DNA of 46,754 nt from assembly GCA_003151495.1 (NCBI GenBank), contig PLXR01000013.1, forward strand, positions 1 through 46,754. Direction: 5' to 3'. Position 1 is the stretch's first letter. Every line of letters begins with the position of its first letter. The DNA is from Opitutaceae bacterium (GTDB taxonomy: Bacteria > Verrucomicrobiota > Verrucomicrobiia > Opitutales > Opitutaceae). The translations under genes were made by a program, and so were the position numbers. The notes below the pieces were generated by a model. The model was not told the origin of the DNA, searched no databases, and was given only the letters and a program-made list of their open reading frames with translations. Shown in pieces: positions 33,744 to 42,574 of this stretch.

Positions 33744-34976
33744 ATGCAACGCGTCCTAGCGCCCGCACGCACCCTCCTGGCCCACCGCGACCTAACCGTG
33801 GTCCTCGTGTGCAACCTGCTCCTGGGTCTGGCCTTCTCCTTCGTCGTCCCGTTCTACTCCATGTTCGGCACGATCGAGGTGGGCATGTCGAACGGGACTT
33901 TCGGGCTCTTCATGACCATCACGTCGGTCGCGGGCATCGTCCTGAGCACGGTGCTTGCCCGCTGGTCCGACACGCGGTTCAGCCGCAGGTCCATCCTCCT
34001 TCTCGGCTCCGCATTCGGCGTGGCGGGCTACGCGGGCTTCGCCTACGTCCGCGATGTCTTCTGGCTGACCGTGATCGGGTCGGTGGCCCTCGGCATAGCG
34101 TCCATCACCTTCTCCCAGCTTTTCGCCTACGCCCGGGAGGCGATCGACCGGCACGGCGTGCCCCCCGAGGAGGCGCCCCTCTACATGAACATCTACAGGC
34201 TGGTGCTTTCGCTGGCCTGGACCATTGGTCCCGCGATAGCGGCATGGGTCATGATCCGCTACTCCTTCAAGGGCACCTTCCTCATCTGCGCCTCGTTCTT
34301 CCTCCTCCTGCTTGTGATCGTGTGGCTCTACATTCCCTCCCGCCCCCCTTCGGCCTCGGCGTCCGCCGCCCGCGTTCCCCTGGGCGACCTGCTGCGGCGG
34401 TCCGACCTCCTCTGCTATTTCTCGGCATTCGTGCTGGTGTTCGTGTGCGTCACGATGGGCATGATGAACCTGCCGCTCATGATCCTGCACACGCTCGGCG
34501 GGACCCAGAAGCAGGTGGGAATCGCCTACAGCGTGGCGCCGGTCTTTGAGCTGCCCTTCATGCTCATCTTCGGGCTGCTCGCCACCCAGGGAAGCCCGGG
34601 CCCCCTTATCCGCCTGGGGGTCATCATCGCGGTCGCCTACTACGCGCTCCTGGCGCAGGTGCAGGCGCCGTGGCACATCTATCCGCTCCAGATCCTGAGC
34701 GCCGCCATGATCGCCGTCGTCTCGGGTATCGCCATCACGTTTTTCCAGAGCTACATCCCGAACCAGCCCGGCACCGCGACGAATCTCTACACCAATGCCA
34801 ACCGGGTCGGCTCCACGATCGGCTATCTCTCCTTCGGAGTGCTCTCCAGCAGCCTGGGCTACCGAGCGGTGTTCCTCGTCTGCGCGGGCGTCTGCGCGGC
34901 GGCCTTCCTCCTCCTCTGGCTGTCCCGCGAGAGGCACGAGGCCGAGGCGGCCCCGGCGGGCGTCGCTGCCCGGTAG
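33744..34976 (+). CDS. MFS transporter, sugar-efflux (SET) type
   Basis: A 410-residue protein with twelve predicted helices in two halves. The N-half has the MFS loop 2-3 sequence RWSDTRFSRRSILLL. QLFAYAREAIDRHGVPPEEAPLY and MNIYRLVLSLAWTIGPAIAAW resemble SetA/SetB-type sugar efflux pumps, which export glucosides and lactose-like sugars by proton antiport. Helix 11 contains YIPNQPGTATNLYTNANRVG, also typical of that group. The natural substrate is not shown. The gene stands alone upstream of a DoxX-like gene. There is no Shine-Dalgarno before the ATG (CCGCCCGCCC). Confidence 0.85.
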   Translation: MQRVLAPARTLLAHRDLTVVLVCNLLLGLAFSFVVPFYSMFGTIEVGMSNGTFGLFMTITSVAGIVLSTVLARWSDTRFSRRSILLLGSAFGVAGYAGFAYVRDVFWLTVIGSVALGIASITFSQLFAYAREAIDRHGVPPEEAPLYMNIYRLVLSLAWTIGPAIAAWVMIRYSFKGTFLICASFFLLLLVIVWLYIPSRPPSASASAARVPLGDLLRRSDLLCYFSAFVLVFVCVTMGMMNLPLMILHTLGGTQKQVGIAYSVAPVFELPFMLIFGLLATQGSPGPLIRLGVIIAVAYYALLAQVQAPWHIYPLQILSAAMIAVVSGIAITFFQSYIPNQPGTATNLYTNANRVGSTIGYLSFGVLSSSLGYRAVFLVCAGVCAAAFLLLWLSRERHEAEAAPAGVAAR

Positions 34977-35099
34977 GGGGCCCCTCAGCACTGGACGGTT
35001 GCCATGGGCGCCGAACGCGGGCAAACCGGGAAGGAAGGTCCTCGCGAAGAAACCCCAAACCGCCCCCGCCCATCGCGGTCGGGAACACGAAAGCAAAAC

Positions 35100-35543
35100 A
35101 TGCCCACCGACTCCAACATCGGCGACCCCCAGCCGAAGAAGCCGTTCGCCCGCCATCTCCCGGCCATCGCTAGATACCTCATGGGCCTCCCGCTCCTTCT
35201 CTTCGGACTCAACGCCTTCCTGAACTTCATCCCTCAGCCAAAGACCCCGATGCCTGCGGGCGCCGCGGACTTCACCGGCGCACTGATGAGGAGCGGCTAC
35301 ATGATGCAGCTGATCGGCACCACCCACCTCCTCGTTGCGGCGTCCCTGCTGTCGAACCGCTTTGTGCCGCTGGGGCTCGCGCTGTTCGCACCCTTCATCG
35401 TGAACGCCATGGCATTCCACCTCTGCCTTGAGAGAACAGGCCTGCCGATTGCTGCGGTGTTCATGGCCCTCGAGCTGTACCTCGCCTGGAAATACCGCCG
35501 GGCTTTCCAAGGCATGCTCGCCTCCCGGGCGAGCCCGGCGTGA
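35100..35543 (+). CDS. DoxX-like membrane protein
   Basis: A 147-residue protein with four hydrophobic segments. ARYLMGLPLLLFGLNAFLNF and the following loop, then MMQLIGTTHLLVAASLL and FAPFIVNAMAFHLCLERTG, follow the DoxX-like pattern. These small proteins have no agreed activity, with some links to redox or quinone chemistry. The start at 35100 (MPTDSNIGD) gives the normal family length; a further upstream frame extension from 35004 is charged and unrelated. Confidence 0.7.
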   Translation: MPTDSNIGDPQPKKPFARHLPAIARYLMGLPLLLFGLNAFLNFIPQPKTPMPAGAADFTGALMRSGYMMQLIGTTHLLVAASLLSNRFVPLGLALFAPFIVNAMAFHLCLERTGLPIAAVFMALELYLAWKYRRAFQGMLASRASPA

Positions 35544-35648
35544 CGCCCTGAACCGGACCCCGAGGCGGCCCCCCGGCTCGGGAATGGATCGCCTGGCGCC
35601 GCTCCCTTGCGCGACCTCGCGGAAAGGGCCCCATCGGGCAGACATTCA

Positions 35649-35676
35649 TTTGCAAGTCGCTGCAGGTACGTAAATT
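35649..35676 (+). promoter_or_regulatory. Candidate promoter for the subtilisin gene
   Basis: TTTGCA and TAAATT are separated by 16 bases inside an AT-rich patch that stands out from the surrounding GC-rich DNA, about 115 bases before the start codon. A second AT-rich block (TAATAA, 35720-35725) could also serve. Visual estimate only. Confidence 0.25.
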
Positions 35677-35790
35677 CAAGTAAATATCAGCTTTTGCTTC
35701 TCCCCGCGAAGGCATGGCATAATAAACGATACCACGCCCTCTCGATGCACTCCCCGGGGAGGCTTCCCTTCAACCGACAGCACCCAAAAT

Positions 35791-38700
35791 TTGAATCCGA
35801 TCTCCTTCGTCCGCCCTGCCGCGCTCCTCATCGTGTTCGCCGCCGGGCTGGACGCGCAGGTCGTCCGCCATGCGCCGCGTTTCAGCGGGGCGGCGCCCCG
35901 CACCTACTCCGCACTGGAGATCGCGCAGAGCTTCCGAAACGGGCGCGTGCTGGCGAAGGCCAAGGAAGGCGTCGACCCGGCCGCGCTCAGGGCCTTCGAG
36001 GGCGCGGCAGGCGTCACCCTGGAGCGGAAATTCGAGAGCCTGCCGGGACTCGAGGTGCTCAGGTTCGACGGCGGGCGCCCGGTCAGGACCGAGATCGCAA
36101 GGCTCAAGGCCTCGGGCCTCTACGAATTCGTGGAACCCGACCGGATCATCCGCGCGAGCGTCGTCCCGAATGACACGATATTCCCCCAGCAGTGGAGCCT
36201 GAACAACACGGGCCAGAACAGCGGCACGCCCGGCGCGGACATCAAGGCCGAGGCGGGCTGGGCGATCCAGGAGGGCTCGCCGAGCGTGATCGTGGCGGTG
36301 ATCGACTCGGGAATCCGCGTGACCCACCAGGACCTGGCCGTGAACATCTGGAAGAACCCGACCCCGGGGACGGGGGGCTACACGGGTGACGTGAACGGGA
36401 TCAACGCGACGTTCCCCCAGAACGAGCCCGGGAACGGGGATCCCAACGACGACCTCTTCCACGGGACGATGGTGGCCGGGATCATCGGCGCGAACACGAA
36501 CAACGGCGTGGGGATCGCCGGCGTTGCGTGGAACGTCCAGATGATGGCGCTCAAGTTCATCTCGGCAGACGGGTTCGGGTCCGGTTCCGGAGAGATCACC
36601 TGCATCGACTACGCGATCTCCCACAAGGCCCAGATCATCAACGGGAGCTTCGGGAGCGACCAGCCCTCCTCCGCGGAGTTCTACGCCATCCAGCGGGCAT
36701 GGCAGGCGGGGATCATCGTGGTCGTGGCGGCGGGCAACGACGGGATAAACGCCGATGCCGGCTACGCCTTCCCGGCGGGATACCTCCTCGACAACATCGT
36801 CACCGTGGCGGCGACCACGGAGACCGACTCGCTCTCGAGCTATTCGAACTATGGGGCCGGGACGGTGGACCTCGCGGCGCCTGGGGACGACATCATCTCG
36901 ACCTTCAACAACTCGGACACGGGCTACGCGACGGGAAGCGGGACCTCATTCGCGGCGCCCCACGTCGCGGGCGCCCTTGCGCTCCTCAAGTCGCAGTTCC
37001 CCTCCGACACCTACCGTCAGCTGATCAACCGGCTTCTCTCCCAGGTTGACCCCGTCGCCGGGCTCGCGGGCAAGGTGCAGTCGGGAGGCAGGCTCAACCT
37101 GGCGAAGGCTCTGGGATCCACCGTCAACACGCCCTTCAACGACAGCTTCGCGAACCGGGCGCAGCTCGCGGGTTCGACCATCCAGGTGCGCAGCTCCAAC
37201 GTCGGTGCGACGCTCGAGACGGGCGAGCCCGCGACCATCTCGGGCACGGCCGTGGGGACGTCGCTGTGGTGGACCTGGACGGCCCCGCAGACCGGGGTCT
37301 TCTACATCGACACGCTGGGAAGCACGTTCGACACGGTCCTCGGGGTATTCACCGGCTCCTCGGTCTCCAGCCTGTCGCTCGTCGCCTCGAACGACGACTC
37401 GGCGGCGGGAACGGGAACAAGCCACGCGGCGCTGAATGCGACCGCGGGCACCGTCTACCAGATCGAGGTCGCCGGAAAGGCCGGCTCGACCGGCATCGCG
37501 GCCCTCCGCATCGTCGCCCCGCCGCCCAACGACAATTTTGCGAACGCGCAGGCGGTCTCGGCGGACCCGGCGACGGGGATCTTCTCCGTGCGGGGCGTCA
37601 CGCTCTACGGCACCACCGAGTCAGGCGAGCCCAACCCGACGGGGGTTGGCGCGGGGCATTCCGTATGGTACAAATGGACGGCCCCGGTCTCGGGCAACTT
37701 CCAGCTGGCCGCCTTCAGCGCGGAGCTCGACATGGTCTCCGCGGTCTACCAGGGGTCGACCGTGGCGGGCCTCACCCTCGTGGGCGCCGACAACAATGCA
37801 TCCGGCGTCAACGTGGACAGCCTGGTCCCGTTCACCGCGTCGGCCGGGCAGACCTACTACTTCCAGGTCGACAACGTCGAGGCCACGGGGGGCAACTTCA
37901 CGCTCATGGTCAACGACGCCTCGTGGCAGTTCGCCGCGGGCGGGTACGGCCTGACGACATGCCCCGCGGTGGGCGCCGACGGGACGCTCTTCGTGAGCTC
38001 CCTGGACGGGAACCTCTACGCGGTCAACCCGGACGGCTCACCGAAATGGAGCTTCGCGGCGGGCGGCTACTTCGACAACTCCTCGCCCGCCCTGGGCGCG
38101 GGCGGCACCGTGGTGGCCGGGGCGTCCGACGGGTTCCTCTATGCCGTGCAGCAGGCGACCGGCGCGCTCGCCTGGAAATTCCAGGCGGCCAACCCGATCT
38201 CGTCGACGCCGGCCATGGGTGCCGACGGGACGGTGTACTTCCACGACGACCTCGGCCTGTACGCGGTCACGGCGTCCGGCGTCCAGAAATGGCACACGGC
38301 GGTGAACGGGCATTCCTACTCGTCGCCCGTGATAGGGTCAGGGGGGACCGTGTACCTCGGGACGCCGGCCGGGCTCCAGCTCTTCGACCCCAGCGGCAAC
38401 CTGCTGTCCACCTTCTCCACGGCGACGCCCATAGACGCAACGCCCGCGGTGGACGCGGACGGGACCGTGTATGTGGGGACGGTGGGCGGCGAGGCCTACG
38501 CCCTTCATCCGGACGGGACCCAGAAATGGCACGTGTCCCTCGCCTTCGGCGAGGGATTCACCGCGTCGCCCGTGATAAGCCCCTCCGGCGCCGTGTGCAT
38601 GGCGAGCGGCGACGGCACCCTCTATGAGCTCTCCGCGGCCGACGGCTCGACCCTCGCCAGCATCGCCCTGCCGTCGTCGAGCACGCTGTCGGCCCCGGTG

Positions 38701-40038
38701 GTCGCCGGGGACGGGACGATCTATGTCGGGACAGGCGACTACAACCTCTACGCGGTGGACCCCTCGTCGCACCAGTCGAAGCTGATCTCGTCGACGGCCT
38801 ACTACATCTTCGGCTCGCCCACCCTCGCGAACGGCTTCCTCTACTTCGGCAGCCTCGACTCAAAGGTCTACGCGTACAACGTCGGGAAGTTTCCGGCGGC
38901 CACGCCGTGGCCGATGGCCCACCAGAATCCCGGCCACGCCTCGAGGTACACCGCCGGGGCGATGACGGTGTCCAGCGTGACGCCCTCCGGCTCGGTGGTC
39001 GCGGGCTCCCCGCTCGTCCTGAATGTCACCGTCTCGGGAGGGGCCGCAGGGGGGCCCTACCAGCCCGTCACCTACCAGTGGACCATGAACGGCGCGGCGA
39101 TCCCCGGGGCGACCACCCCGGCATATAGGGTCCCGTCCGCCTCGGCCGGGGACGCAGGCAGCTACGCCGTGACGATCACGAGCCCCTCGGGCGTCACCAC
39201 AAGCCCCGTCATGAACGTTGCGGTCGCGGGCGCCAGCCCCGGCAGGCTCATCAACCTGTCCGCGCGGTCGCAGGTGGGGACCGGCGACAGCATCCTCATC
39301 GCCGGCTTTGTGATCTCGGGCTCGGGGACGAAGAACATCCTGGTCCGCGGGATCGGCCCCACGCTGGCGGGCTTCGGCGTCGCCAATTCGCTGGCGAAGC
39401 CGCTCCTCAACGTGAACGACACGACCCACACGATCTTCACCGACACCTCCTGGGGCGGAGGCGCAGCCCTGGCCGCGGCGTTCTCCCAGGTCGGGGCGTT
39501 CAGCCTCCAGGCCGGCTCCGCGGACTCGGCGCTCCTGGAGCCCTTCGCGCCGGGGGCCTACACCGCCCTCCTGAGCGGGACGAGCGGAACCGGGGTCGCC
39601 CTCGCGGAGATCTATGACGCGGACAGCCTCACCGGCACCCCCGCGGCGAGGCTGAAGAACCTCTCGGTCCGGGCGCAGGTGGGCACGGGGAGCAGCGTCC
39701 TCATCGCCGGCTTCGTGATCTCGGGAAACGTCCCCAAGACCGTCCTCATCCGCGGCATTGGCCCCGCCCTGAGCGGATACGGGGTCGCGGGCGCCCTGCA
39801 GCAGCCGGTCCTCGGGCTCTACAACAGCAGCAGCACGCTCATCCAGTCCAACTACTCCTGGGGCGGGGAGCCGGCGCTCGCGGCCGCGATGAGCGCGGCC
39901 GGGGCCTTCAGCCTCAATCCCCTGTCGGGGGACACCGCCATGGTCGCGACCCTCCCGCCCGGCGCGTACACGGCGCAGGTCAGCGGGTCCGGGGGCACGA
40001 CGGGGGTCGGCCTGATCGAGGTCTACGAGCTCCAATGA
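35791..40038 (+). CDS. Secreted multidomain subtilisin-like (S8) protease, 1,415 residues
   Basis: Starts at TTG. A signal peptide (ISFVRPAALLIVFAAGLDAQ) is followed by an inhibitor-like prodomain (about 40-125). The S8 domain (about 137-440) has Asp172 (VIDSGIRVTHQDL), His224 (HGTMVAGIIG) and Ser386 (GTSFAAPHVAGALALL), with Asn in AAGNDG. Two related beta-sandwich domains follow (448-575 and 578-708: SLWWTWTAPQTG, SVWYKWTAPVSG). A PQQ-like propeller spans 711-1037 (repeats of DG..YVG...YALHPDGTQKW). An Ig-like domain covers 1058-1147 (YQWTMNGAAIPGATTPAYRV). Two tandem modules of ~130 residues end the protein (1150-1286 and 1287-1415: VGTGDSILIAGFVISG and VGTGSSVLIAGFVISG). It digests protein outside the cell, and the C-terminal domains probably bind surface or substrate. 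Arg codons AGG and Gly codons GGG are frequent. Confidence 0.9.
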   Translation: MNPISFVRPAALLIVFAAGLDAQVVRHAPRFSGAAPRTYSALEIAQSFRNGRVLAKAKEGVDPAALRAFEGAAGVTLERKFESLPGLEVLRFDGGRPVRTEIARLKASGLYEFVEPDRIIRASVVPNDTIFPQQWSLNNTGQNSGTPGADIKAEAGWAIQEGSPSVIVAVIDSGIRVTHQDLAVNIWKNPTPGTGGYTGDVNGINATFPQNEPGNGDPNDDLFHGTMVAGIIGANTNNGVGIAGVAWNVQMMALKFISADGFGSGSGEITCIDYAISHKAQIINGSFGSDQPSSAEFYAIQRAWQAGIIVVVAAGNDGINADAGYAFPAGYLLDNIVTVAATTETDSLSSYSNYGAGTVDLAAPGDDIISTFNNSDTGYATGSGTSFAAPHVAGALALLKSQFPSDTYRQLINRLLSQVDPVAGLAGKVQSGGRLNLAKALGSTVNTPFNDSFANRAQLAGSTIQVRSSNVGATLETGEPATISGTAVGTSLWWTWTAPQTGVFYIDTLGSTFDTVLGVFTGSSVSSLSLVASNDDSAAGTGTSHAALNATAGTVYQIEVAGKAGSTGIAALRIVAPPPNDNFANAQAVSADPATGIFSVRGVTLYGTTESGEPNPTGVGAGHSVWYKWTAPVSGNFQLAAFSAELDMVSAVYQGSTVAGLTLVGADNNASGVNVDSLVPFTASAGQTYYFQVDNVEATGGNFTLMVNDASWQFAAGGYGLTTCPAVGADGTLFVSSLDGNLYAVNPDGSPKWSFAAGGYFDNSSPALGAGGTVVAGASDGFLYAVQQATGALAWKFQAANPISSTPAMGADGTVYFHDDLGLYAVTASGVQKWHTAVNGHSYSSPVIGSGGTVYLGTPAGLQLFDPSGNLLSTFSTATPIDATPAVDADGTVYVGTVGGEAYALHPDGTQKWHVSLAFGEGFTASPVISPSGAVCMASGDGTLYELSAADGSTLASIALPSSSTLSAPVVAGDGTIYVGTGDYNLYAVDPSSHQSKLISSTAYYIFGSPTLANGFLYFGSLDSKVYAYNVGKFPAATPWPMAHQNPGHASRYTAGAMTVSSVTPSGSVVAGSPLVLNVTVSGGAAGGPYQPVTYQWTMNGAAIPGATTPAYRVPSASAGDAGSYAVTITSPSGVTTSPVMNVAVAGASPGRLINLSARSQVGTGDSILIAGFVISGSGTKNILVRGIGPTLAGFGVANSLAKPLLNVNDTTHTIFTDTSWGGGAALAAAFSQVGAFSLQAGSADSALLEPFAPGAYTALLSGTSGTGVALAEIYDADSLTGTPAARLKNLSVRAQVGTGSSVLIAGFVISGNVPKTVLIRGIGPALSGYGVAGALQQPVLGLYNSSSTLIQSNYSWGGEPALAAAMSAAGAFSLNPLSGDTAMVATLPPGAYTAQVSGSGGTTGVGLIEVYELQ

Positions 40039-40039
40039 G

Positions 40040-40054
40040 GCGCCCGAGGGGCGC
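40040..40054 (+). terminator. Hairpin immediately after the subtilisin stop
   Basis: Perfect 6-bp stem GCGCCC/GGGCGC with a 3-base loop, beginning one base after the TGA. No T-run. Plausible terminator by position. Confidence 0.35.
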
Positions 40055-40111
40055 GCGGCCGGCATTGGTTTGCCTAGGCGGCGGACCCTGCCCAGCCTAG
40101 GGGACCAACGC

Positions 40112-40897
40112 ATGAATCCCACGCCCCCCACGATCGCCCAGGTCGCCAAGATGATCGACCACTCCCTGCTGCATCCGACGCTCACGGACGCCCAGCTGGA
40201 CGCGGGCTGCCGCATCTCGGCCGCCTACGAGGTGGCCACCGCATGCGTGAAGCCCTACCACGTGGCCCGGGCCGGCGAGCTGCTGGCGGGATCCGGTGTC
40301 GCGGTCTGCTCCGTGATCGGTTTCCCGCACGGCAACAGCCACACCGCGATCAAGGTCAAGGAGGCGGAGCTGGCGATCAGTGAGGGCGCGACCGAGATCG
40401 ACATGGTGGCCAACGCCGGCCGGCTCCTGAGCGGGGCGAGGGCCTACGTCTCCGATGACATCAGGCAGGTGAACGACGCCTGCCTGGCGGGCGGGGCGAT
40501 CCTCAAGGTGATCTTCGAGAACGACTACCTGACGGAGGACCAGATCGTCCAGCTCTGCGCGATTTGCTCCGAGATCGGGGTCGCGTTCGTCAAGACCTCG
40601 ACCGGCTACGGGTTCGTGAAGCAGCCGGACGGGGACTACCAGTACGCCGGGGCCACCGACGCGCACCTGCGCCTCATGCGGGCCAACTGCCCCCCGTCCG
40701 TCCAGATCAAGGCCGCGGGCGGCGTGCGGACGCTCGACGACCTCCTTCGGGTCCGCCTGCTCGGCGTGAGCCGGATTGGGGCCACGGCGACCGAGGCCAT
40801 CGTGCAGGCGGCGCTCCAGCGGGGACTCGCCGGGCCGGCGCCCCGGGGACTGCAGGGCGTTTCTCCCAAGCCGGCAAAGTCTGCGCCGGGTTACTGA
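40112..40897 (+). CDS. deoC: Deoxyribose-phosphate aldolase
   Basis: A 261-residue cytoplasmic class I aldolase that splits 2-deoxyribose 5-phosphate to glyceraldehyde 3-phosphate and acetaldehyde. The Schiff-base Lys161 lies in VAFVKTSTGYG and the second active-site Lys200 in VQIKAAGGVRT. MIDHSLLHPTLTDAQ and VIGFPHGNSHTAIKVKE are family blocks. MNPTPPTIAQ at 40112 is preceded by AGGGGACCAACGC, a reasonable Shine-Dalgarno, so the earlier in-frame start at 40070 is rejected. It serves deoxynucleoside salvage; no other deo genes are near. It is convergent with the TPM-domain gene. Confidence 0.96.
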   Translation: MNPTPPTIAQVAKMIDHSLLHPTLTDAQLDAGCRISAAYEVATACVKPYHVARAGELLAGSGVAVCSVIGFPHGNSHTAIKVKEAELAISEGATEIDMVANAGRLLSGARAYVSDDIRQVNDACLAGGAILKVIFENDYLTEDQIVQLCAICSEIGVAFVKTSTGYGFVKQPDGDYQYAGATDAHLRLMRANCPPSVQIKAAGGVRTLDDLLRVRLLGVSRIGATATEAIVQAALQRGLAGPAPRGLQGVSPKPAKSAPGY

Positions 40898-40923
40898 CCG
40901 GAACGGGGGGCAGTGCGCCCGGC

Positions 40924-41502
40924 TCAGTTGGGCCTCAGCCTGCCCATCATTCCCTCGACCAGCGCGTCGGCCTGGAGCGCGAGGCGCCTTCCCTGGGGGA
41001 CCGGCTTGCCGGGCGGCGCCGATTTCCCGAGGGCGGCGAAGGCCGCGTCCGCCCTCGCAAGGGACGCGGCCAGATAGGCCTCCTTGGCCTGGTGCATGGC
41101 CCCGCTCGCGGTGAATTCGGCGGCCGTGCCAGGCTTCCCCACGAAGACGGGGGTCAGCTCGTCGCCCACCCATACCCTCCAGTCGGGATCGTCGGCAAAG
41201 TAGACCATGAGCACCCCGCGGCGGATGACGCCGAGCCGCGTCGAGAGGGCCCTCATGTAGGCCCCCGGCAGCCTGTCCTCGTCCGGCGGCGGGGACTTCG
41301 GATGGAACTGGACGAGGATCGTGATGCCCGTGGCCCTCTCGAAATCCGCGAGCCTGGCCTCTGCTGCGCCCGCCCAGGCGACGTCGGACGCCGCCAGGAG
41401 CGCCGGGTCATCGATCCTCGGGGCGGCGGGTTCCGCGGCGCAGGGATGCGGGATTCCCAGCAGGGCTGCGAGGGCGAAGAGTCCCATAAACTTTCTGGCC
41501 AT
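40924..41502 (-). CDS. TPM-domain exported protein
   Basis: A 192-residue protein from ATG 41502 (further ATGs at 41514 and 41541). A signal peptide (KFMGLFALAALLGIPHPCAAE) precedes a TPM-like domain. RLADFERATGITILVQFHP is the first helix-strand, RLGVIRRGVLMVYFADDPDWRV the core strand, and VGDELTPVF the following loop. TPM domains occur in phosphatase-like thylakoid proteins and in bacterial membrane-associated proteins. Activity here is unknown; the segment after GKPGTAAEF is a helical tail. It is convergent with deoC (26 bases) and divergent from the SGNH hydrolase gene (98 bases). Confidence 0.75.
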   Translation of the reverse strand: MARKFMGLFALAALLGIPHPCAAEPAAPRIDDPALLAASDVAWAGAAEARLADFERATGITILVQFHPKSPPPDEDRLPGAYMRALSTRLGVIRRGVLMVYFADDPDWRVWVGDELTPVFVGKPGTAAEFTASGAMHQAKEAYLAASLARADAAFAALGKSAPPGKPVPQGRRLALQADALVEGMMGRLRPN

Positions 41503-41600
41503 GGCCGGAAGCATCCGCCCGCCATGCAGAGGTGCAATCAAAAGCCTCCGCCGCTTAGCTCTTGCGCAGGGGCCGTCCGCCGCGCCTCAATCCCCCCATC

Positions 41601-42398
41601 ATGTCAAACGCCGCTTGCCCCCCCTCCCCTTTCAGGATGCCGTTCGGCCCCAGGCGCGCGGCTTCGCTGTGCGCCGACCTTGCCCTGATCCTGCTGTTCG
41701 GAATTGCCAGGTCGTCCGCGGCCGCGCCCGAGGACCCGCAGGTCAGCCAGCTCAGGCAGAGGCTGGAGGCGGTCTCGGAGGACTGGCCCAACCTCGCGAG
41801 GTACAGGGGCGAGAACGCCTCGCTTCAGCCCGCCGCGAAGGGGGAGTCGAGGGTCGTGTTCATGGGCGACTCGATCACCGACGCGTGGCCGCGCGTCGGG
41901 GCGTTCTTCCCGGGCAAGCCCTACGTGTGCCGGGGGATCAGCGGGCAGACCACCGCGCAGATGGTGCTGAGGTTCAGGCAGGACGTCATCGCCCTCGGGC
42001 CGCGCGTCGTCGTGATCCTCGCGGGGACGAATGACATTGCCGGCAACACCGGGCCCTATGACCCCGGGTTCACCCGGGGCAACATCGCCTCCATGGTGGA
42101 GCTCGCACGGGCGAACGGGATTAGGGTGGTTCTCGCCGCGGTCACCCCGGCCTTCGACTACCCGTGGAGGACCGGCCTTGCGCCCGCCGGGAAGATCGTC
42201 GCGCTCAACGCGTGGATCAGGGACTACGCGGCGGAGTCGGGATGCACCTTCCTGGACTACTTCACGCCCATGGCGGACGCGCGGAACGGGATGAGGCCCG
42301 GATATTCATCCGACGGCGTCCATCCCACCGCTGCCGGCTACGTGGTGATGGAGCCCCTTGCCGAACAGGCGATAGCGCAGGCGCTTAAGGGAAAGTAG
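41601..42398 (+). CDS. Exported SGNH/GDSL hydrolase
   Basis: A 265-residue protein with an N-terminal hydrophobic export signal (CADLALILLFGIARSSAAAP). Block I is VVFMGDSITDAWP (nucleophile Ser91), block II RGISGQTT (oxyanion Gly), block III AGTNDIAGN (Asn144) and block V SSDGVHPTAAGY (Asp238, His241). The family covers lipases, acetylesterases and carbohydrate deacetylases. This form resembles secreted acetylhydrolases of the rhamnogalacturonan/platelet-activating-factor type, with substrate unproven. ATG 41601 is preferred to an upstream TTG at 41562. Confidence 0.92.
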   Translation: MSNAACPPSPFRMPFGPRRAASLCADLALILLFGIARSSAAAPEDPQVSQLRQRLEAVSEDWPNLARYRGENASLQPAAKGESRVVFMGDSITDAWPRVGAFFPGKPYVCRGISGQTTAQMVLRFRQDVIALGPRVVVILAGTNDIAGNTGPYDPGFTRGNIASMVELARANGIRVVLAAVTPAFDYPWRTGLAPAGKIVALNAWIRDYAAESGCTFLDYFTPMADARNGMRPGYSSDGVHPTAAGYVVMEPLAEQAIAQALKGK

Positions 42399-42546
42399 GG
42401 GGCGTTCCGTTCCCGAGCGGGATTGCACCTTGCCGCCGCTTTGGGTATCTGCCCGTATGGGGGTGCGGCGGCGCAATACATGCTAAAGGCGGCATCCATC
42501 ACCCTGAAAAGGTCCTTGTTGGCATCTCCCGAGGTTGGGGTCCCTG

Positions 42547-42563
42547 GGAGGACCGGGTCCTCC
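42547..42563. promoter_or_regulatory. Perfect 17-base palindrome before the ABC transporter operon
   Basis: GGAGGACC-G-GGTCCTCC has perfect 8-bp arms with a single central base and ends 11 bases before the ATG of the first permease gene. As DNA it could be a dimer-binding operator. As RNA a one-base loop is impossible, but a stem with a larger loop could form. Its location just before the coding region suggests control of initiation. Confidence 0.4.
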
Positions 42564-42574
42564 TGCACCAGGCC

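Noticed and set aside
33792..35645. 617-codon open frame on the minus strand
   Set aside because: Antisense to the MFS transporter and DoxX-like genes, with charged low-complexity translation and no domain.
38860..40215. 451-codon minus-strand frame
   Set aside because: Antisense to the C-terminal modules of the subtilisin and the deoC start; Arg/Gly/Asp-rich without motifs.
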